This document shows positions 52,207-60,904 of a stretch of DNA of 64,000 nucleotides, in pieces. The stretch lies in NCBI RefSeq assembly GCF_018130955.1, contig NZ_JAFCJM010000029.1:1-64000 (forward strand), written 5' to 3'. The notes beneath the pieces are model-generated. The model was not told the origin of the DNA, searched no databases, and was given only the letters and a program-made list of their open reading frames with translations. Position 1 is the first letter of the stretch, and each line of letters opens with the position of its first letter. A program made the position numbers and the translations under genes. The DNA comes from Bradyrhizobium liaoningense (lineage in GTDB: Bacteria > Pseudomonadota > Alphaproteobacteria > Rhizobiales > Xanthobacteraceae).

Positions 52207-52833
52207 TCAGCGCGGCGACAGGAACGGGATGATCATCGGGACCCGGCGGCAATAGGCGCCATAGGCGTCCGCGCCGAGCTCCTTCGACAAGAACACCTCC
52301 TCCATACGCCCCTTCTGCCACATGCCGAAGGAGATCAGGATGGCGCCGAGGATCGCCGTCACAGTGCCGACCGCGATGCCGGTCGCGAGCATGCCCGCGA
52401 TCAGCCCGGTGTAGATCGGGTGACGCACGATGCCATAGGGCCCGGTGTCGATGACGCGGTGGTCTTCCTTGTGGGTGATGGTGTTGGACCAGAACTTTCC
52501 GAGATGCAGCCGTCCCCACCAGGTGAAGGAGATGCCGGCCAGCACGATCAGGGCCGTGATGTAGACGCCGGTCTCGCTGAAGACCCAGAGCGGCTTCTCG
52601 TTCAGCACTTCCGCCGTCCAGGGCGTGAACAAGATACCGCCGATCAGGATCGGCAGGCGGTAGCGGCCGGATTCCAGCGTCATCACCTGCTTCTGGGTGC
52701 GGCCCTGCCAGAACGAGGCCCCGACCCAGCTCGCGAGCCAGGCGAGCCAGATCAGCGCCAGCAATTTGGTCGGCCAGGTCGTGGTCCAGCCACCCCAGGC
52801 GATTGAAAGAAGTTTGCTGAAATCAAAGGACAT
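52207..52833 (-). CDS. Isoprenylcysteine carboxyl methyltransferase (ICMT)-like membrane protein
   Basis: A 208-residue membrane protein with about five helices. The C-terminal methyltransferase motif is present: VIDTGPYGIVRHPIYTGLIAGMLATG (RHPxYxG) followed by MEEVFLSKELGADAYGAYCRRVPMIIPF, the region that binds SAM in ICMT and in bacterial phospholipid or phenol methyltransferases. Bacteria lack protein prenylation, so the substrate is probably a lipid or a small molecule. Separate from its neighbours by short gaps; the same strand as the epimerase gene upstream. Confidence 0.85.
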   Translation of the reverse strand: MSFDFSKLLSIAWGGWTTTWPTKLLALIWLAWLASWVGASFWQGRTQKQVMTLESGRYRLPILIGGILFTPWTAEVLNEKPLWVFSETGVYITALIVLAGISFTWWGRLHLGKFWSNTITHKEDHRVIDTGPYGIVRHPIYTGLIAGMLATGIAVGTVTAILGAILISFGMWQKGRMEEVFLSKELGADAYGAYCRRVPMIIPFLSPR

Positions 52834-52866
52834 GGGGACGCTTCTTACGCGGATCGCGGCTGCAAG

Positions 52867-53898
52867 TCAGCCGGCGCGTGAACTGAGGGCGGGATGTTTC
52901 AGCCCGGCGGAGGCCGGTCGGGCACCCCGGGCGAGCAGATAGTTGATGGTGTCGCGCAGCACCGGCTCGACCGGGCGGGGCGCATAACCGAGTTCGGTCC
53001 GCGCCTTCTCGATCGAGAGGTCGCTGGCGTGGAGCGCGATGCGCACGCCCTCGCCGGTGCCGTCGGGGGCACGGTGGGTGAAATGGTCGGCGAGATATTC
53101 GAGCATGGTCGCCGAGAACTCGGCGAGCCTGCCGGGGACCTCGATCGGGCGCTGCCGCCGACGCGAGATCGCCGACATCATGCGCAGGATCTCGCGCAGG
53201 CGCACGCATTCGCCGCCGAGGATGTAGCGTTGTCCGAGCCGTCCGCGCTCCATGGTGAGCACCAGACCGGTGGCTACGTCGCGCACGTCGACGAGGTTGA
53301 CCAGGAAGTTGATGTGCGGCTGCAGGCGCTGCTGCAGGAAACGCCAGAGCATCGCGGTCGGCGGCGTCAGATTGTGGTCGGTCGGGCCTATCGGCATGGT
53401 CGGCGTACCGATCACGATCGGAAATCCGGCCGCCGCGGCGCGGGCCGCATGATGCTCGGCGAGCGCCTTCGAGCGCGTATAGGCACCCGGCATCACGTCC
53501 GCCGGCTGCAGCGCCTCCTCGGCACGGGCATTGCCCAGGTCGGAGTAAGGAAACAGGATCGATTCCGTCGAGCAGTGCAGGAAGCGCGACACGCCGCGCG
53601 ACTGCGCCGCCGCGAGCACGACCTCGGTGCCGCCGCAGTTGACGTCGTGGAAGTCCTGCTTGTTGGCGACCCACATGCCCGGCAGGCCGGCGAGGTGATA
53701 GACCTGCTCGATTCCCGCAAGCGCGCGATCGACCGCGGCGCGGTCGAGCACCGATCCTTGCACGAAGTCGATGTCCGGACTGAGCGCGGTCGGCGGGCGG
53801 ACATCGAGAATGCGGACCTTGTGCCCCCTATCGTGGAGCGCCGCTACAAGATGCTGTCCGATGAAACCGCTGCCACCGGTAACGAGTACACGCGTCAT
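52867..53898 (-). CDS. NAD-dependent epimerase/dehydratase (HpnA-like sugar epimerase)
   Basis: Extended short-chain dehydrogenase of 343 residues. Motifs: TRVLVTGGSGFIGQHLVAAL (NAD binding), VYHLAGLPGMWVANKQDFHDVN, the catalytic pattern with SRFLHCSTESILFP and YTRSK (Tyr-x-x-x-Lys), and IGTPTMPIGPTDHNLTPPT. This resembles the hopanoid-associated epimerase HpnA by eye, but no hopanoid genes (hpnB-N, shc) are in the window, so the assignment is open to other sugar epimerases. Start ATG at 53898. Confidence 0.83.
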   Translation of the reverse strand: MTRVLVTGGSGFIGQHLVAALHDRGHKVRILDVRPPTALSPDIDFVQGSVLDRAAVDRALAGIEQVYHLAGLPGMWVANKQDFHDVNCGGTEVVLAAAQSRGVSRFLHCSTESILFPYSDLGNARAEEALQPADVMPGAYTRSKALAEHHAARAAAAGFPIVIGTPTMPIGPTDHNLTPPTAMLWRFLQQRLQPHINFLVNLVDVRDVATGLVLTMERGRLGQRYILGGECVRLREILRMMSAISRRRQRPIEVPGRLAEFSATMLEYLADHFTHRAPDGTGEGVRIALHASDLSIEKARTELGYAPRPVEPVLRDTINYLLARGARPASAGLKHPALSSRAG

Positions 53899-53925
53899 GA
53901 ATAAAGGTGCTGCTCCCTGAGAAGC

Positions 53926-54444
53926 CTATCGAGTCGAAAGCGAATTTGCCGGAACAGGCGCGAGGATCGCGGCAAGATCGCGACGAAAGCCCAAAGCAAT
54001 GAACAATTTTGCCATGACGAACATGGGTCCGAGAAAAAGATGGGATGGAAACGTGAACAGCGAGGCCTCGCGGCCCTCGAATACCTTGTGGCCGATCGCC
54101 TGCGCGGCGAGGCCGAGCGCGATCATCACGCCGCAGATCGACCACATCATGGCGATGCTGGTCTGATGGGCGACAGTCGTGGCGATCGAGAACAGCGCAA
54201 CCGAGGTCGCGAGGATGCCAAGCCCGAGCGGAATGTCGAGCAGGAGCCAGTAGAGGAGCACCGGCAGCGCCAGGATCACGGCGAGGCTGACCTCGACCCC
54301 GAACAGGGGAACATTGACGAGCGTCAGCGGCATCACGGCGCCGGTGAACAGCAGCAGGATCCCCACCACGTGCATCGCGGTGTTCCGGGGGTCGCGATGG
54401 TATTCGACGTAAACGGCAAGTTGGCGTTGAAAATAGCCACCCAT
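53926..54444 (-). CDS. Mpo1-like (DUF962, YGL010w) membrane protein
   Basis: A 172-residue membrane protein. It opens with the family motif YFQRQLAVYVEYHRDPRNTAMHVVG (Y-x-x-x-H-x-x-x-x-N-x-x-x-H-x-x-G), then four or five helices, with AHQTSIAMMWSICG, QAIGHKVFEG and PSHLFLGPMFVMAK. In yeast the homologue Mpo1 is an iron-dependent dioxygenase in phytosphingosine breakdown, with the histidines as iron ligands. In this bacterium a lipid oxidation role is an inference. Downstream of it in the same direction lies the epimerase gene. Confidence 0.82.
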   Translation of the reverse strand: MGGYFQRQLAVYVEYHRDPRNTAMHVVGILLLFTGAVMPLTLVNVPLFGVEVSLAVILALPVLLYWLLLDIPLGLGILATSVALFSIATTVAHQTSIAMMWSICGVMIALGLAAQAIGHKVFEGREASLFTFPSHLFLGPMFVMAKLFIALGFRRDLAAILAPVPANSLSTR

Positions 54445-54614
54445 CTCGGTCTCGCGCGGTGTTCAGGTTGGGAAGATTGGAAAGCCTATAGCATCAGGAT
54501 GCCCCCCGCACAAACCGGCTCAATTGTCGCGCGGCGCAGCGCAGCGTGGCGTGCATAGCAAGCAAAACGGGCAATAATTCAAGGAGTTCCGCGTTTGACG
54601 CGAGATGCGATCGA

Positions 54615-55298
54615 TTATCGTTTTTTGGCCGGTTTCTTCGCCGGCGCGGCCGGCTTGGCGGGTGCCGCCGGCTGCTCGTCCGGGACCTTTGCCAGCGTCA
54701 TGATCTGCATCTGGCCGTTCACCGCCGAGGTCGGCTTCGCCCGGTCGAGGAACTGCTCTTCGCCAAGGCCGATCGAGTGGAGCCGTTTTGCGGAGATCTT
54801 GAACGTGTTCACCAGCACGTCGCGGATCGCGTCCGCGCGGCGCTGGCTCAGGATTGCGTTGGCTTCGCGCGTCTTCGTGTTGGACTCGACGTGGCCCACG
54901 ATCAGGAACGTGTAGGGCAGCAGCGAGGCGTGGACCAGTGCATCCGCGATGCGGCCGACGGTCTGATACGACGCGGGTTGGATAATGGGCGTGTCGCTGT
55001 CGAACTGGATCGCCGCGTTGAAGGCCGGCAGCTTGGCAAGATCAGGCGCGATCAGCGGCCGATTGACCGGCCCCGGATCGTTCTTGATCCGGGTCTTCGC
55101 CCGCTCCAGCACCTGCTGCTTCAGCGCAGGCCCGTCGAGCTCGCCATCCTGCTCGTAATGATTGAGCTTGGCGACGATGTCGTCCCGGGTTGGCGGCGCT
55201 GCCGGCGCAGCGGCGTTCTGCGCGCGCACCGCGCCAGCCGCCAGAGTGAGTGCGATGGCAAGTCCGATCCGGGACAGGCTGAGCAGGGTCGCGCGCAT
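54615..55298 (-). CDS. Exported OmpA-family C-terminal-domain protein
   Basis: About 227 residues. ATG at 55298 overlaps the stop of the cysteine-rich gene (ATGA). Signal peptide LLSLSRIGLAIALTLAAGAV with cleavage near VRAQ. The OmpA-like peptidoglycan-binding domain runs about 95-200: AAIQFDSDTPIIQPASYQTVGRIADAL, FLIVGHVESNTKTREANAILSQRRADAIR, RLHSIGLGEEQFL. The tail is Ala/Lys/Pro-rich (AAPAKPAAPAKKPAKKR). The open frame extending to 55796 is an artefact. The protein probably sits in the periplasm, bound to the cell wall. Confidence 0.87.
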   Translation of the reverse strand: MRATLLSLSRIGLAIALTLAAGAVRAQNAAAPAAPPTRDDIVAKLNHYEQDGELDGPALKQQVLERAKTRIKNDPGPVNRPLIAPDLAKLPAFNAAIQFDSDTPIIQPASYQTVGRIADALVHASLLPYTFLIVGHVESNTKTREANAILSQRRADAIRDVLVNTFKISAKRLHSIGLGEEQFLDRAKPTSAVNGQMQIMTLAKVPDEQPAAPAKPAAPAKKPAKKR

Positions 55299-55714
55299 CA
55301 GCGATATCCCGCGTCGTCGACGGCCTTCAGGCAGTTGTTGCCGATACCCTTGGGCGTCGAGATCAGGCAGGGGATCGATTTGCTGGTCTCCTTGGTCGAC
55401 CCGCCGCAGACCTTGACGATCTCGCGTCCGCAGGCGTTCGCGACCGTCACGCGCGCGGCGACCCGCTTCTGGATGGCGTCGAAGGCCGCGAGGTAGTCGC
55501 TCTGGCACTGCGGCGTCAGAACGTCCCGGTTGCGGGACAGGCATTCCTTCAGGCGGGTCGAATCCGGGTTCACGCCGCGGCAATTGGCGACGATTTCGGC
55601 GCCACAACTCTTGGCCAGCATTCCGATCGAATCGCCAAAGCTCATCGTCTCGGCCGCCGCGATCTGCGGTATGACCAATGCAAGCACGATTGATGTAACG
55701 GAACCCCGGAGCAT
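55298..55714 (-). CDS. Exported cysteine-rich-repeat protein
   Basis: About 138 residues from the ATG at 55714, which starts the signal peptide (LRGSVTSIVLALVIPQIAAAE); the longer open frame to 55804 lacks it. The mature part has two cysteine-rich units of the GLG1/Cys_rich_FGFR kind (AKSCGAEIVANCRGVNPDSTRLKECL, then QCQSDYLAAFDAI, later ANACGREIVKVCGG and IPCLIS). Its stop overlaps the OmpA-like gene start by 4 bp, so the two are translated together. Function unknown; an envelope role is likely. Confidence 0.75.
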   Translation of the reverse strand: MLRGSVTSIVLALVIPQIAAAETMSFGDSIGMLAKSCGAEIVANCRGVNPDSTRLKECLSRNRDVLTPQCQSDYLAAFDAIQKRVAARVTVANACGREIVKVCGGSTKETSKSIPCLISTPKGIGNNCLKAVDDAGYR

Positions 55715-55804
55715 GGGTGCATCTGATACGGGGAAGTTCGCGGTGGTCAAGGGCTGTGCACAGGGTAAAGGCGGCGGCGTAACGCCGCCGCAACACCTAG
55801 GCAC

Positions 55805-58402
55805 TCACGCCCTCTGCACAAAACTGTCCACGACCTTCTTCTCGCCGGCCTTGTCGAAGGCGATGGTGAGCTTGTTGCCGTCGATCTTGACGACGCGGCC
55901 ATAGCCGAATTTTTGGTGGAAGACACGGTCATTCAGCGCAAATTCCGAGGTCGTGCCGGTCGATTTGGCGACCAGCTCGCCCTCGATCGTCATCGGCCCG
56001 CGGCGGCGCGAACCGAAGCTGCCGCCGAAATCGGGCGAGGACGAAAACGACGAAGCTTCCTCCTCGAAACCACCGCGCCCGCCGCCACCACGGCCGCCGC
56101 CTTGGCTCCCACCTTGCCCGCGGTTGCGATTCGCCTGCGCGCGCTGCCAGCCCGGCGTCGTATAACTCGAGCCGAACGCCTCCATGTCGTCGAAGCGCGA
56201 GGCGCCGTAGCCGCCGGTGCCGCCCCAGGCCGAGCCCCCCTTGGATTCCGTGATCTCGACATTGGCCGCCGGCAGCTCGTCGAGGAAGCGGGACGGGATC
56301 GTGGTCGACCAGGTGCCATGGATCCGCCGGTTGGTCGCAAAATACAGCTTTGCGCGCCGCCGGGCGCGGGTCAGGCCGACATGGGCGAGCCGGCGTTCCT
56401 CTTCCAGGCCCGCGCGGCCCTGTTCGTCCAGGGTGCGCTGGCTCGGAAACAGGCCTTCCTCCCAGCCGGGCAGGAACACGTTGTCGAATTCGAGCCCCTT
56501 GGCCGAATGCAGCGTCATCAGCGACACCGCGTCTTCCTCCGAGCCGCGGTCGCGATCCATCACCAGCGCGATGTGCTCGAGAAATCCTTGCAGGTTCTCG
56601 AACTCCTCCATGGAGCGGACGAGTTCTTTCAAGTTCTCGAGCCGGCCCGCGGCGTCCGCCGAGCGGTCCTTCTGCCACATCTCCGTGTAGCCGCTCTCGT
56701 CCAGCACGATCTGGGCAAGGTCCGTATGCGCGGTGACCTCGCGCTGGGCGCGCCAGCGGTCGAATTGCGTCACGACCTCGCGCAGCGATCCGCGCGCCTT
56801 CGGCTTCAACTCGTCGGTCTCGACCACGGCGCGCGCCGCCTCGAACAGCGGGATGCGCCGCTTGCGGGCGTGGTCGTGCAGCATCTGGACGGTGGCATCG
56901 CCCAGGCCACGCTTCGGCACGTTGACGATGCGCTCGAAGGCGAGGTCGTCGGCAGGCGAGTTGATGACGCGCAAATAGGCCAGCGCATCGCGGATTTCCG
57001 CCCGCTCATAGAAGCGCGGGCCGCCGATCACGCGGTAGGGCAGGCCGAGCGTGACAAAACGGTCTTCGAACTCGCGCATCTGGTAGGACGCGCGCACCAG
57101 GATCGCGACCTCGTTGAGTTTGTCGCCCATGCGCTGGATCTGCTCGATCTCCTCGCCGATCGCGCGCGCTTCCTCTTCCGAGTCCCAGGCGCCGGTGACG
57201 GTGACCTTCTCGCCGTCCTCGTCCTCGGTGCGCAGCGTCTTGCCGAGCCGGCCTTCATTGTGTGCGATCAGGTGCGAGGCCGCGGCGAGGATGTGGCCGG
57301 TCGAGCGGTAGTTGCGCTCCAGGCGAATGACTTTTGCGCCCGGGAAATCGTGCTCGAAGCGCAGGATGTTGTCGACCTCCGCGCCGCGCCAGCCATAGAT
57401 CGACTGATCATCGTCGCCGACGCAGCAGATGTTTTTGACGTGGGGCGTGGCCATCGGCGCGCCGACCGCATGCTCCGTCATTCCGGGGCGATGCGGAGCA
57501 TCGAACCCGGAATCTCGAGCTGTGGACTCATCTCCAGATTCCGGGTTCGGCTCTTCGAGCCGCCCCGGAATGACGGTTTTGGTTGCCGCCGGCGCCTGCG
57601 ACAACAGCCGCAGCCACAGATACTGCGCGACGTTGGTGTCCTGATATTCGTCGACCAGGATGTATTTGAAGCGCTGCTGGTACTGCCGGAGGATATCGGG
57701 ATGCTCGCGGAAGATCCGGATGTTCTCCAGCAGCAGGTCGCCGAAATCGGCGGCGTTGAGGATCTTCAGCCGCTCCTGGTAGCTCGCATAGAGCTTGCCG
57801 CCCTTGCCGTTGGCGAACATCGCGGCTTCGCCTGAGGGTACCTGCGTTGGGCTCAGCCCGCGGTTCTTCCAGCCGTCGATCAGGCCGGCGAGCATGCGCG
57901 CGGGCCAGCGCTTGTCGTCGATGTTCTCGGCCTGCAGCAACTGCTTCAGCAGCCGGACCTGGTCATCGACGTCGAGCACGGTGAAATTGGATTTGAGCTG
58001 CGCGAGCTCGGCATGGGTGCGCAGGATGCGGCCGCCGATGGAGTGGAAGGTGCCGAGCCACGGCATGCCCTCGACCGCCTGTCCCAGCATCTGGCCGAGC
58101 CGGTGCTTCATCTCGCGCGCGGCCTTGTTGGTAAAGGTCACCGACAGGATCTCGCCGGGACGCGCCCGGCCCTGGCTCAAAATATGCGCGATGCGCGTCG
58201 TCAGCACGCGCGTCTTGCCGGTGCCCGCACCCGCCAGCACCAGCACCGGTCCGTCCAGCGTCTCGACCGCCTCGCGCTGCTCGGGATTGAGGCCGGTGAG
58301 ATATTTGGGTCCCACCGAGGCGCGGGCGCGCGCGGCGATGCCGCCGGCCGCGGGATGGTGGTCGGGTACGCTGTGGTTGGTGATCTTGCTCGGCTCGGTC
58401 AT
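55805..58402 (-). CDS. uvrD: UvrD/PcrA-family ATP-dependent DNA helicase with inserted repeat
   Basis: SF1A 3'-5' helicase for DNA repair and replication, about 865 residues. Motifs: Q-motif YLTGLNPEQREAV, Walker A LAGAGTGKTRVL, Ia SVTFTNKAAREMK, II YILVDEYQDTN, III CCVGDDDQSIYGWRG, IV VIRLERNYRS, V/VI VSLMTLHSAKGLEF and HVGLTRARRRAKL. The C-terminus holds a Gly-rich low-complexity stretch (about 760-800) and a Tudor-like PcrA tail (HQKFGYGRVVKIDGNKL). Between motifs II and III, about 33 residues come from a palindromic repeat. Starts at 58402, 58411 or GTG 58420 are all possible. Confidence 0.94.
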   Translation of the reverse strand: MTEPSKITNHSVPDHHPAAGGIAARARASVGPKYLTGLNPEQREAVETLDGPVLVLAGAGTGKTRVLTTRIAHILSQGRARPGEILSVTFTNKAAREMKHRLGQMLGQAVEGMPWLGTFHSIGGRILRTHAELAQLKSNFTVLDVDDQVRLLKQLLQAENIDDKRWPARMLAGLIDGWKNRGLSPTQVPSGEAAMFANGKGGKLYASYQERLKILNAADFGDLLLENIRIFREHPDILRQYQQRFKYILVDEYQDTNVAQYLWLRLLSQAPAATKTVIPGRLEEPNPESGDESTARDSGFDAPHRPGMTEHAVGAPMATPHVKNICCVGDDDQSIYGWRGAEVDNILRFEHDFPGAKVIRLERNYRSTGHILAAASHLIAHNEGRLGKTLRTEDEDGEKVTVTGAWDSEEEARAIGEEIEQIQRMGDKLNEVAILVRASYQMREFEDRFVTLGLPYRVIGGPRFYERAEIRDALAYLRVINSPADDLAFERIVNVPKRGLGDATVQMLHDHARKRRIPLFEAARAVVETDELKPKARGSLREVVTQFDRWRAQREVTAHTDLAQIVLDESGYTEMWQKDRSADAAGRLENLKELVRSMEEFENLQGFLEHIALVMDRDRGSEEDAVSLMTLHSAKGLEFDNVFLPGWEEGLFPSQRTLDEQGRAGLEEERRLAHVGLTRARRRAKLYFATNRRIHGTWSTTIPSRFLDELPAANVEITESKGGSAWGGTGGYGASRFDDMEAFGSSYTTPGWQRAQANRNRGQGGSQGGGRGGGGRGGFEEEASSFSSSPDFGGSFGSRRRGPMTIEGELVAKSTGTTSEFALNDRVFHQKFGYGRVVKIDGNKLTIAFDKAGEKKVVDSFVQRA
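57476..57575. repeat. Palindromic CGTCATTCCGG repeat inside the uvrD coding region
   Basis: A 100-bp element with perfect 11-bp terminal inverted repeats (CGTCATTCCGG / CCGGAATGACG), sharing its ends and GATGCG-AGCATCGAACCCGGAATC core with the intergenic copy at 10146-10227. Translated in uvrD it gives VIPGRLEEPNPESGDES and the following ~16 residues, with the reading frame kept. Confidence 0.9.
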
Positions 58403-58676
58403 GCGAATCATCGGCCCCACGATGGCACCGCGGGGGTGTGGAAGGGAGCCTTCATAGCAGGGAATACCGCCTATATGGGGCGGCGGGGAGGGGTTTTACA
58501 GACTTATCCGGCCGCGCAATCCCGCATGAAAGGCGAAATTTGTTCCTGCGGCGGCCGCAAATTTCCCGCATGTCCCGCTCGGAACCATCGTTTCGCAGTC
58601 GAGATTGTCTCACCAAGCGAGGCGTGGCCTCGAGGTCGCGCCGATCGCACACGAAAATCGAGACGGAGGTTTGGCC

Positions 58677-58850
58677 ATGCTAGGCTGGGTTGTGACGTTT
58701 CTGGTGATCGCGCTGATCGCCGGCATTTTGGGTTTTGGCGGTATCGCCGGCGCGTCCATCGAAATCGCCAAGATCATCTTCTTCATCGCGGTCGTGCTGT
58801 TCCTGGTGTCGGCCGTTGTGGGCCTTGCGCGCGGCCGCACCGGGATCTAG
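58677..58850 (+). CDS. DUF1328-family small membrane protein (YtjA-like)
   Basis: A 57-residue protein from the ATG at 58677, preceded by GGAGGT at 58665-58670; the longer frame starting at 58605 is unlikely. Sequence MLGWVVTFLVIALIAGILGF then GIAGASIEIAKIIFFIAVVLF gives two helices with a GFGGIAG turn, the DUF1328 pattern. Such genes are often stress-induced in proteobacteria, with no known mechanism. Convergent with the thioesterase gene, 5 bp between stops. Confidence 0.85.
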   Translation: MLGWVVTFLVIALIAGILGFGGIAGASIEIAKIIFFIAVVLFLVSAVVGLARGRTGI

Positions 58851-58855
58851 CGCGA

Positions 58856-59353
58856 TCAACGCTTCGAGGGCATCGCGATGTTTCGGCCGATGCCCTCGGG
58901 ACGCGGCACCGCGCTGTGAGCCCTCACGACGGCTCCGATGCGCTCGCGAATGTCTGGCGGAAACGGCGCGACCTTGCGCGAGCTCATGTCGATGTGGAGC
59001 GACATGTTCTCCGAGGTGGCGGAGATCCAGCCCTCGGTGGCATGCCGTAGCTCCTGGAATGTGTGCAGCCGCTTCTCGTCGGCTTCCAGCAGCCAGACCG
59101 ACACCTGCACGGGATCGCCGAGATGGATCTCGCGCAGATACCGCACATGGCATTCGGCGGTGAAGGTCGAGCCGCCCCGCTCTTTCATGTAGGTCGGTCC
59201 GATCCCGAGCTTGAACCAGAGCTGGTCGATCGCCCGGTCGAACATCACATTGTAATAGGCCATGTTGAGATGGCCGTTATAGTCGATCCATTGCGGCTCG
59301 ATCTGCATGATCGACGAGCGGAATGGTTCGCCCGTGCCGGCTGTGTCCGTCAT
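58856..59353 (-). CDS. Hotdog-fold acyl-CoA thioesterase (4HBT family)
   Basis: A 165-residue hotdog-fold protein. The catalytic region is MQIEPQWIDYNGHLNMAYYNVMFDRA (Asp-Tyr-Asn-Gly-His as in 4-hydroxybenzoyl-CoA-type thioesterases), with FTAECHVRYLREIHLGDPVQV following. It should hydrolyse short acyl- or aroyl-CoA. The closest class by eye is the group linked to L-carnitine dehydrogenase, so a betainyl- or carnityl-CoA role is possible but unsupported by neighbours. Divergent from the FAD-linked dehydrogenase gene, about 80 bp between starts. Confidence 0.85.
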   Translation of the reverse strand: MTDTAGTGEPFRSSIMQIEPQWIDYNGHLNMAYYNVMFDRAIDQLWFKLGIGPTYMKERGGSTFTAECHVRYLREIHLGDPVQVSVWLLEADEKRLHTFQELRHATEGWISATSENMSLHIDMSSRKVAPFPPDIRERIGAVVRAHSAVPRPEGIGRNIAMPSKR

Positions 59354-59432
59354 CTTTCCTTCCTGCTATGCGTCCGATCCCTTGACTTGACCGGCCATAT
59401 ATCCTTTGCCACGGTTCTTCTGTCGGGAGGAA

Positions 59433-60863
59433 ATGTCCGTGGGTACGACAATCACCAATAATCCGCAGCGGCCGGCACCGAAAGCCCTCGCAAGCGCGCT
59501 CGAGCAGCTCACCGCACGCTTCGGCAACCGCCTCATCACCTCGCAGGCTGTACGCGAGCAGCACGGCCACACCACGACCTGGCTGCCCAACCAGCCGCCG
59601 GACGGGGTCGTCATGGCGCAGGAGACCAGGGACATCCAGGACGTCGTGCGCATCTGCGCCAAGAACGGCGTGCCCATCATTCCCTTCGGCACCGGGACCT
59701 CGCTCGAGGGCCAGGTCAACGCGCCGGCCGGCGGCATCTGCATCGACCTGCGCGACATGAACAAGGTGCTCGCAGTGCATGCCGAGGACCTCGACTGCGT
59801 GATCGAGCCCGGTGTCACCCGCAAGGCGCTGAACGAGCATTTGCGCGACCAGGGCCTGTTCTTCCCGATCGATCCCGGCGCGGATGCCTCGCTCGGCGGC
59901 ATGGCTTCGACGCGCGCCTCGGGTACCAATGCGGTGCGCTACGGCACGATCCGCGAGAGCGTGCTCGCCCTGAAGGTCGTGCGCGGCGACGGCGAGATCA
60001 TCACGACCGGCACGCGCGCGAAGAAATCGTCGGCCGGCTACGATTTGACGCATCTCTTCATCGGTGCCGAGGGCACGCTCGGCATCATCTCGGAGCTAAC
60101 GATCCGCTTGCGCGGCATTCCCGAGATGATCGCCGCCGGTGCCGTTTCCTTCGAAACCGTGCACGGCGCCTGCCAGGCCGTGATCCTGGCGATCCAGACC
60201 GGCATTCCCGTGGCGCGCATCGAGTTGCTCAATGCGGCCCAGGTGCGGGCCTGCAATTCCTATTCGAAGCTGACCCTGCCGGAGACGCCGCTATTGTTGC
60301 TCGAATTCCACGGCAGCGAGATCGAGGTCGCCGAGCAGTCCAAGGCATTCGCTGAGATCGCAAAGGATTGCGGTGGCGGCGACTTCTCCTGGACCACCAA
60401 GCCGGAAGACCGCACAAAACTGTGGCAGGCGCGGCACGACGCCTATTGGTCGGTGAAGGCGATGCGGCCCGGCGACAGCATCGGCGTGGTTGCAACCGAT
60501 GTCTGCGTGCCGATCTCGCGGCTGGCCGATTGCGTGACCGAGACCGAGGAGGATCTAAAGCGGCTCAATCTGACGTCGCCGATCGTCGGCCATGTCGGTG
60601 ACGGCAATTTCCACTGCTCGCTGCTCTGCGACACCAACGATGCGGACGAGATGGCGCGCGGCGAAGAGTTCATGCATCGCCTCGTCGAGCGCGCACAGTC
60701 GATGGACGGCACCTGCACCGGCGAGCACGGCATCGGCCAGGGCAAGCAAAAATATCTCAAGGCCGAGCTCGGCCCCGAAGCGCTCGATGCGATGCGGGCG
60801 CTGAAGAAGGCGCTTGATCCCCAGAACATCCTCAACCCCGGCAAGATAGTACCGGAGGCGTAG
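59433..60863 (+). CDS. FAD-linked D-lactate / D-2-hydroxyacid dehydrogenase (GlcD/LDHD type)
   Basis: About 476 residues. The FAD-binding PCMH domain shows VVRICAKNGVPIIPFGTGTSLEGQ, IDPGADASLGGMASTRASGTNAVRYG and LFIGAEGTLGIISELT. The C-terminal catalytic domain holds PIVGHVGDGNFHCSLL (histidines in VGHVGDGNFH) and MDGTCTGEHGIGQGKQKYL, the LDHD/GlcD pattern. It should oxidise D-lactate or glycolate and pass electrons to quinone or cytochrome. GGAGG lies 2 bases before the ATG at 59433 and 8 before a GTG at 59439; the latter may be the real start. Confidence 0.9.
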   Translation: MSVGTTITNNPQRPAPKALASALEQLTARFGNRLITSQAVREQHGHTTTWLPNQPPDGVVMAQETRDIQDVVRICAKNGVPIIPFGTGTSLEGQVNAPAGGICIDLRDMNKVLAVHAEDLDCVIEPGVTRKALNEHLRDQGLFFPIDPGADASLGGMASTRASGTNAVRYGTIRESVLALKVVRGDGEIITTGTRAKKSSAGYDLTHLFIGAEGTLGIISELTIRLRGIPEMIAAGAVSFETVHGACQAVILAIQTGIPVARIELLNAAQVRACNSYSKLTLPETPLLLLEFHGSEIEVAEQSKAFAEIAKDCGGGDFSWTTKPEDRTKLWQARHDAYWSVKAMRPGDSIGVVATDVCVPISRLADCVTETEEDLKRLNLTSPIVGHVGDGNFHCSLLCDTNDADEMARGEEFMHRLVERAQSMDGTCTGEHGIGQGKQKYLKAELGPEALDAMRALKKALDPQNILNPGKIVPEA

Positions 60864-60904
60864 GCGCACTATCGCATGTGCGGATCACGCTCGCGCCACG
60901 AGCT

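Noticed and set aside
55299..55796. N-terminal extension of the OmpA-like protein
   Set aside because: It overlaps the cysteine-rich gene out of frame; the signal peptide and ATGA coupling place the start at 55298.
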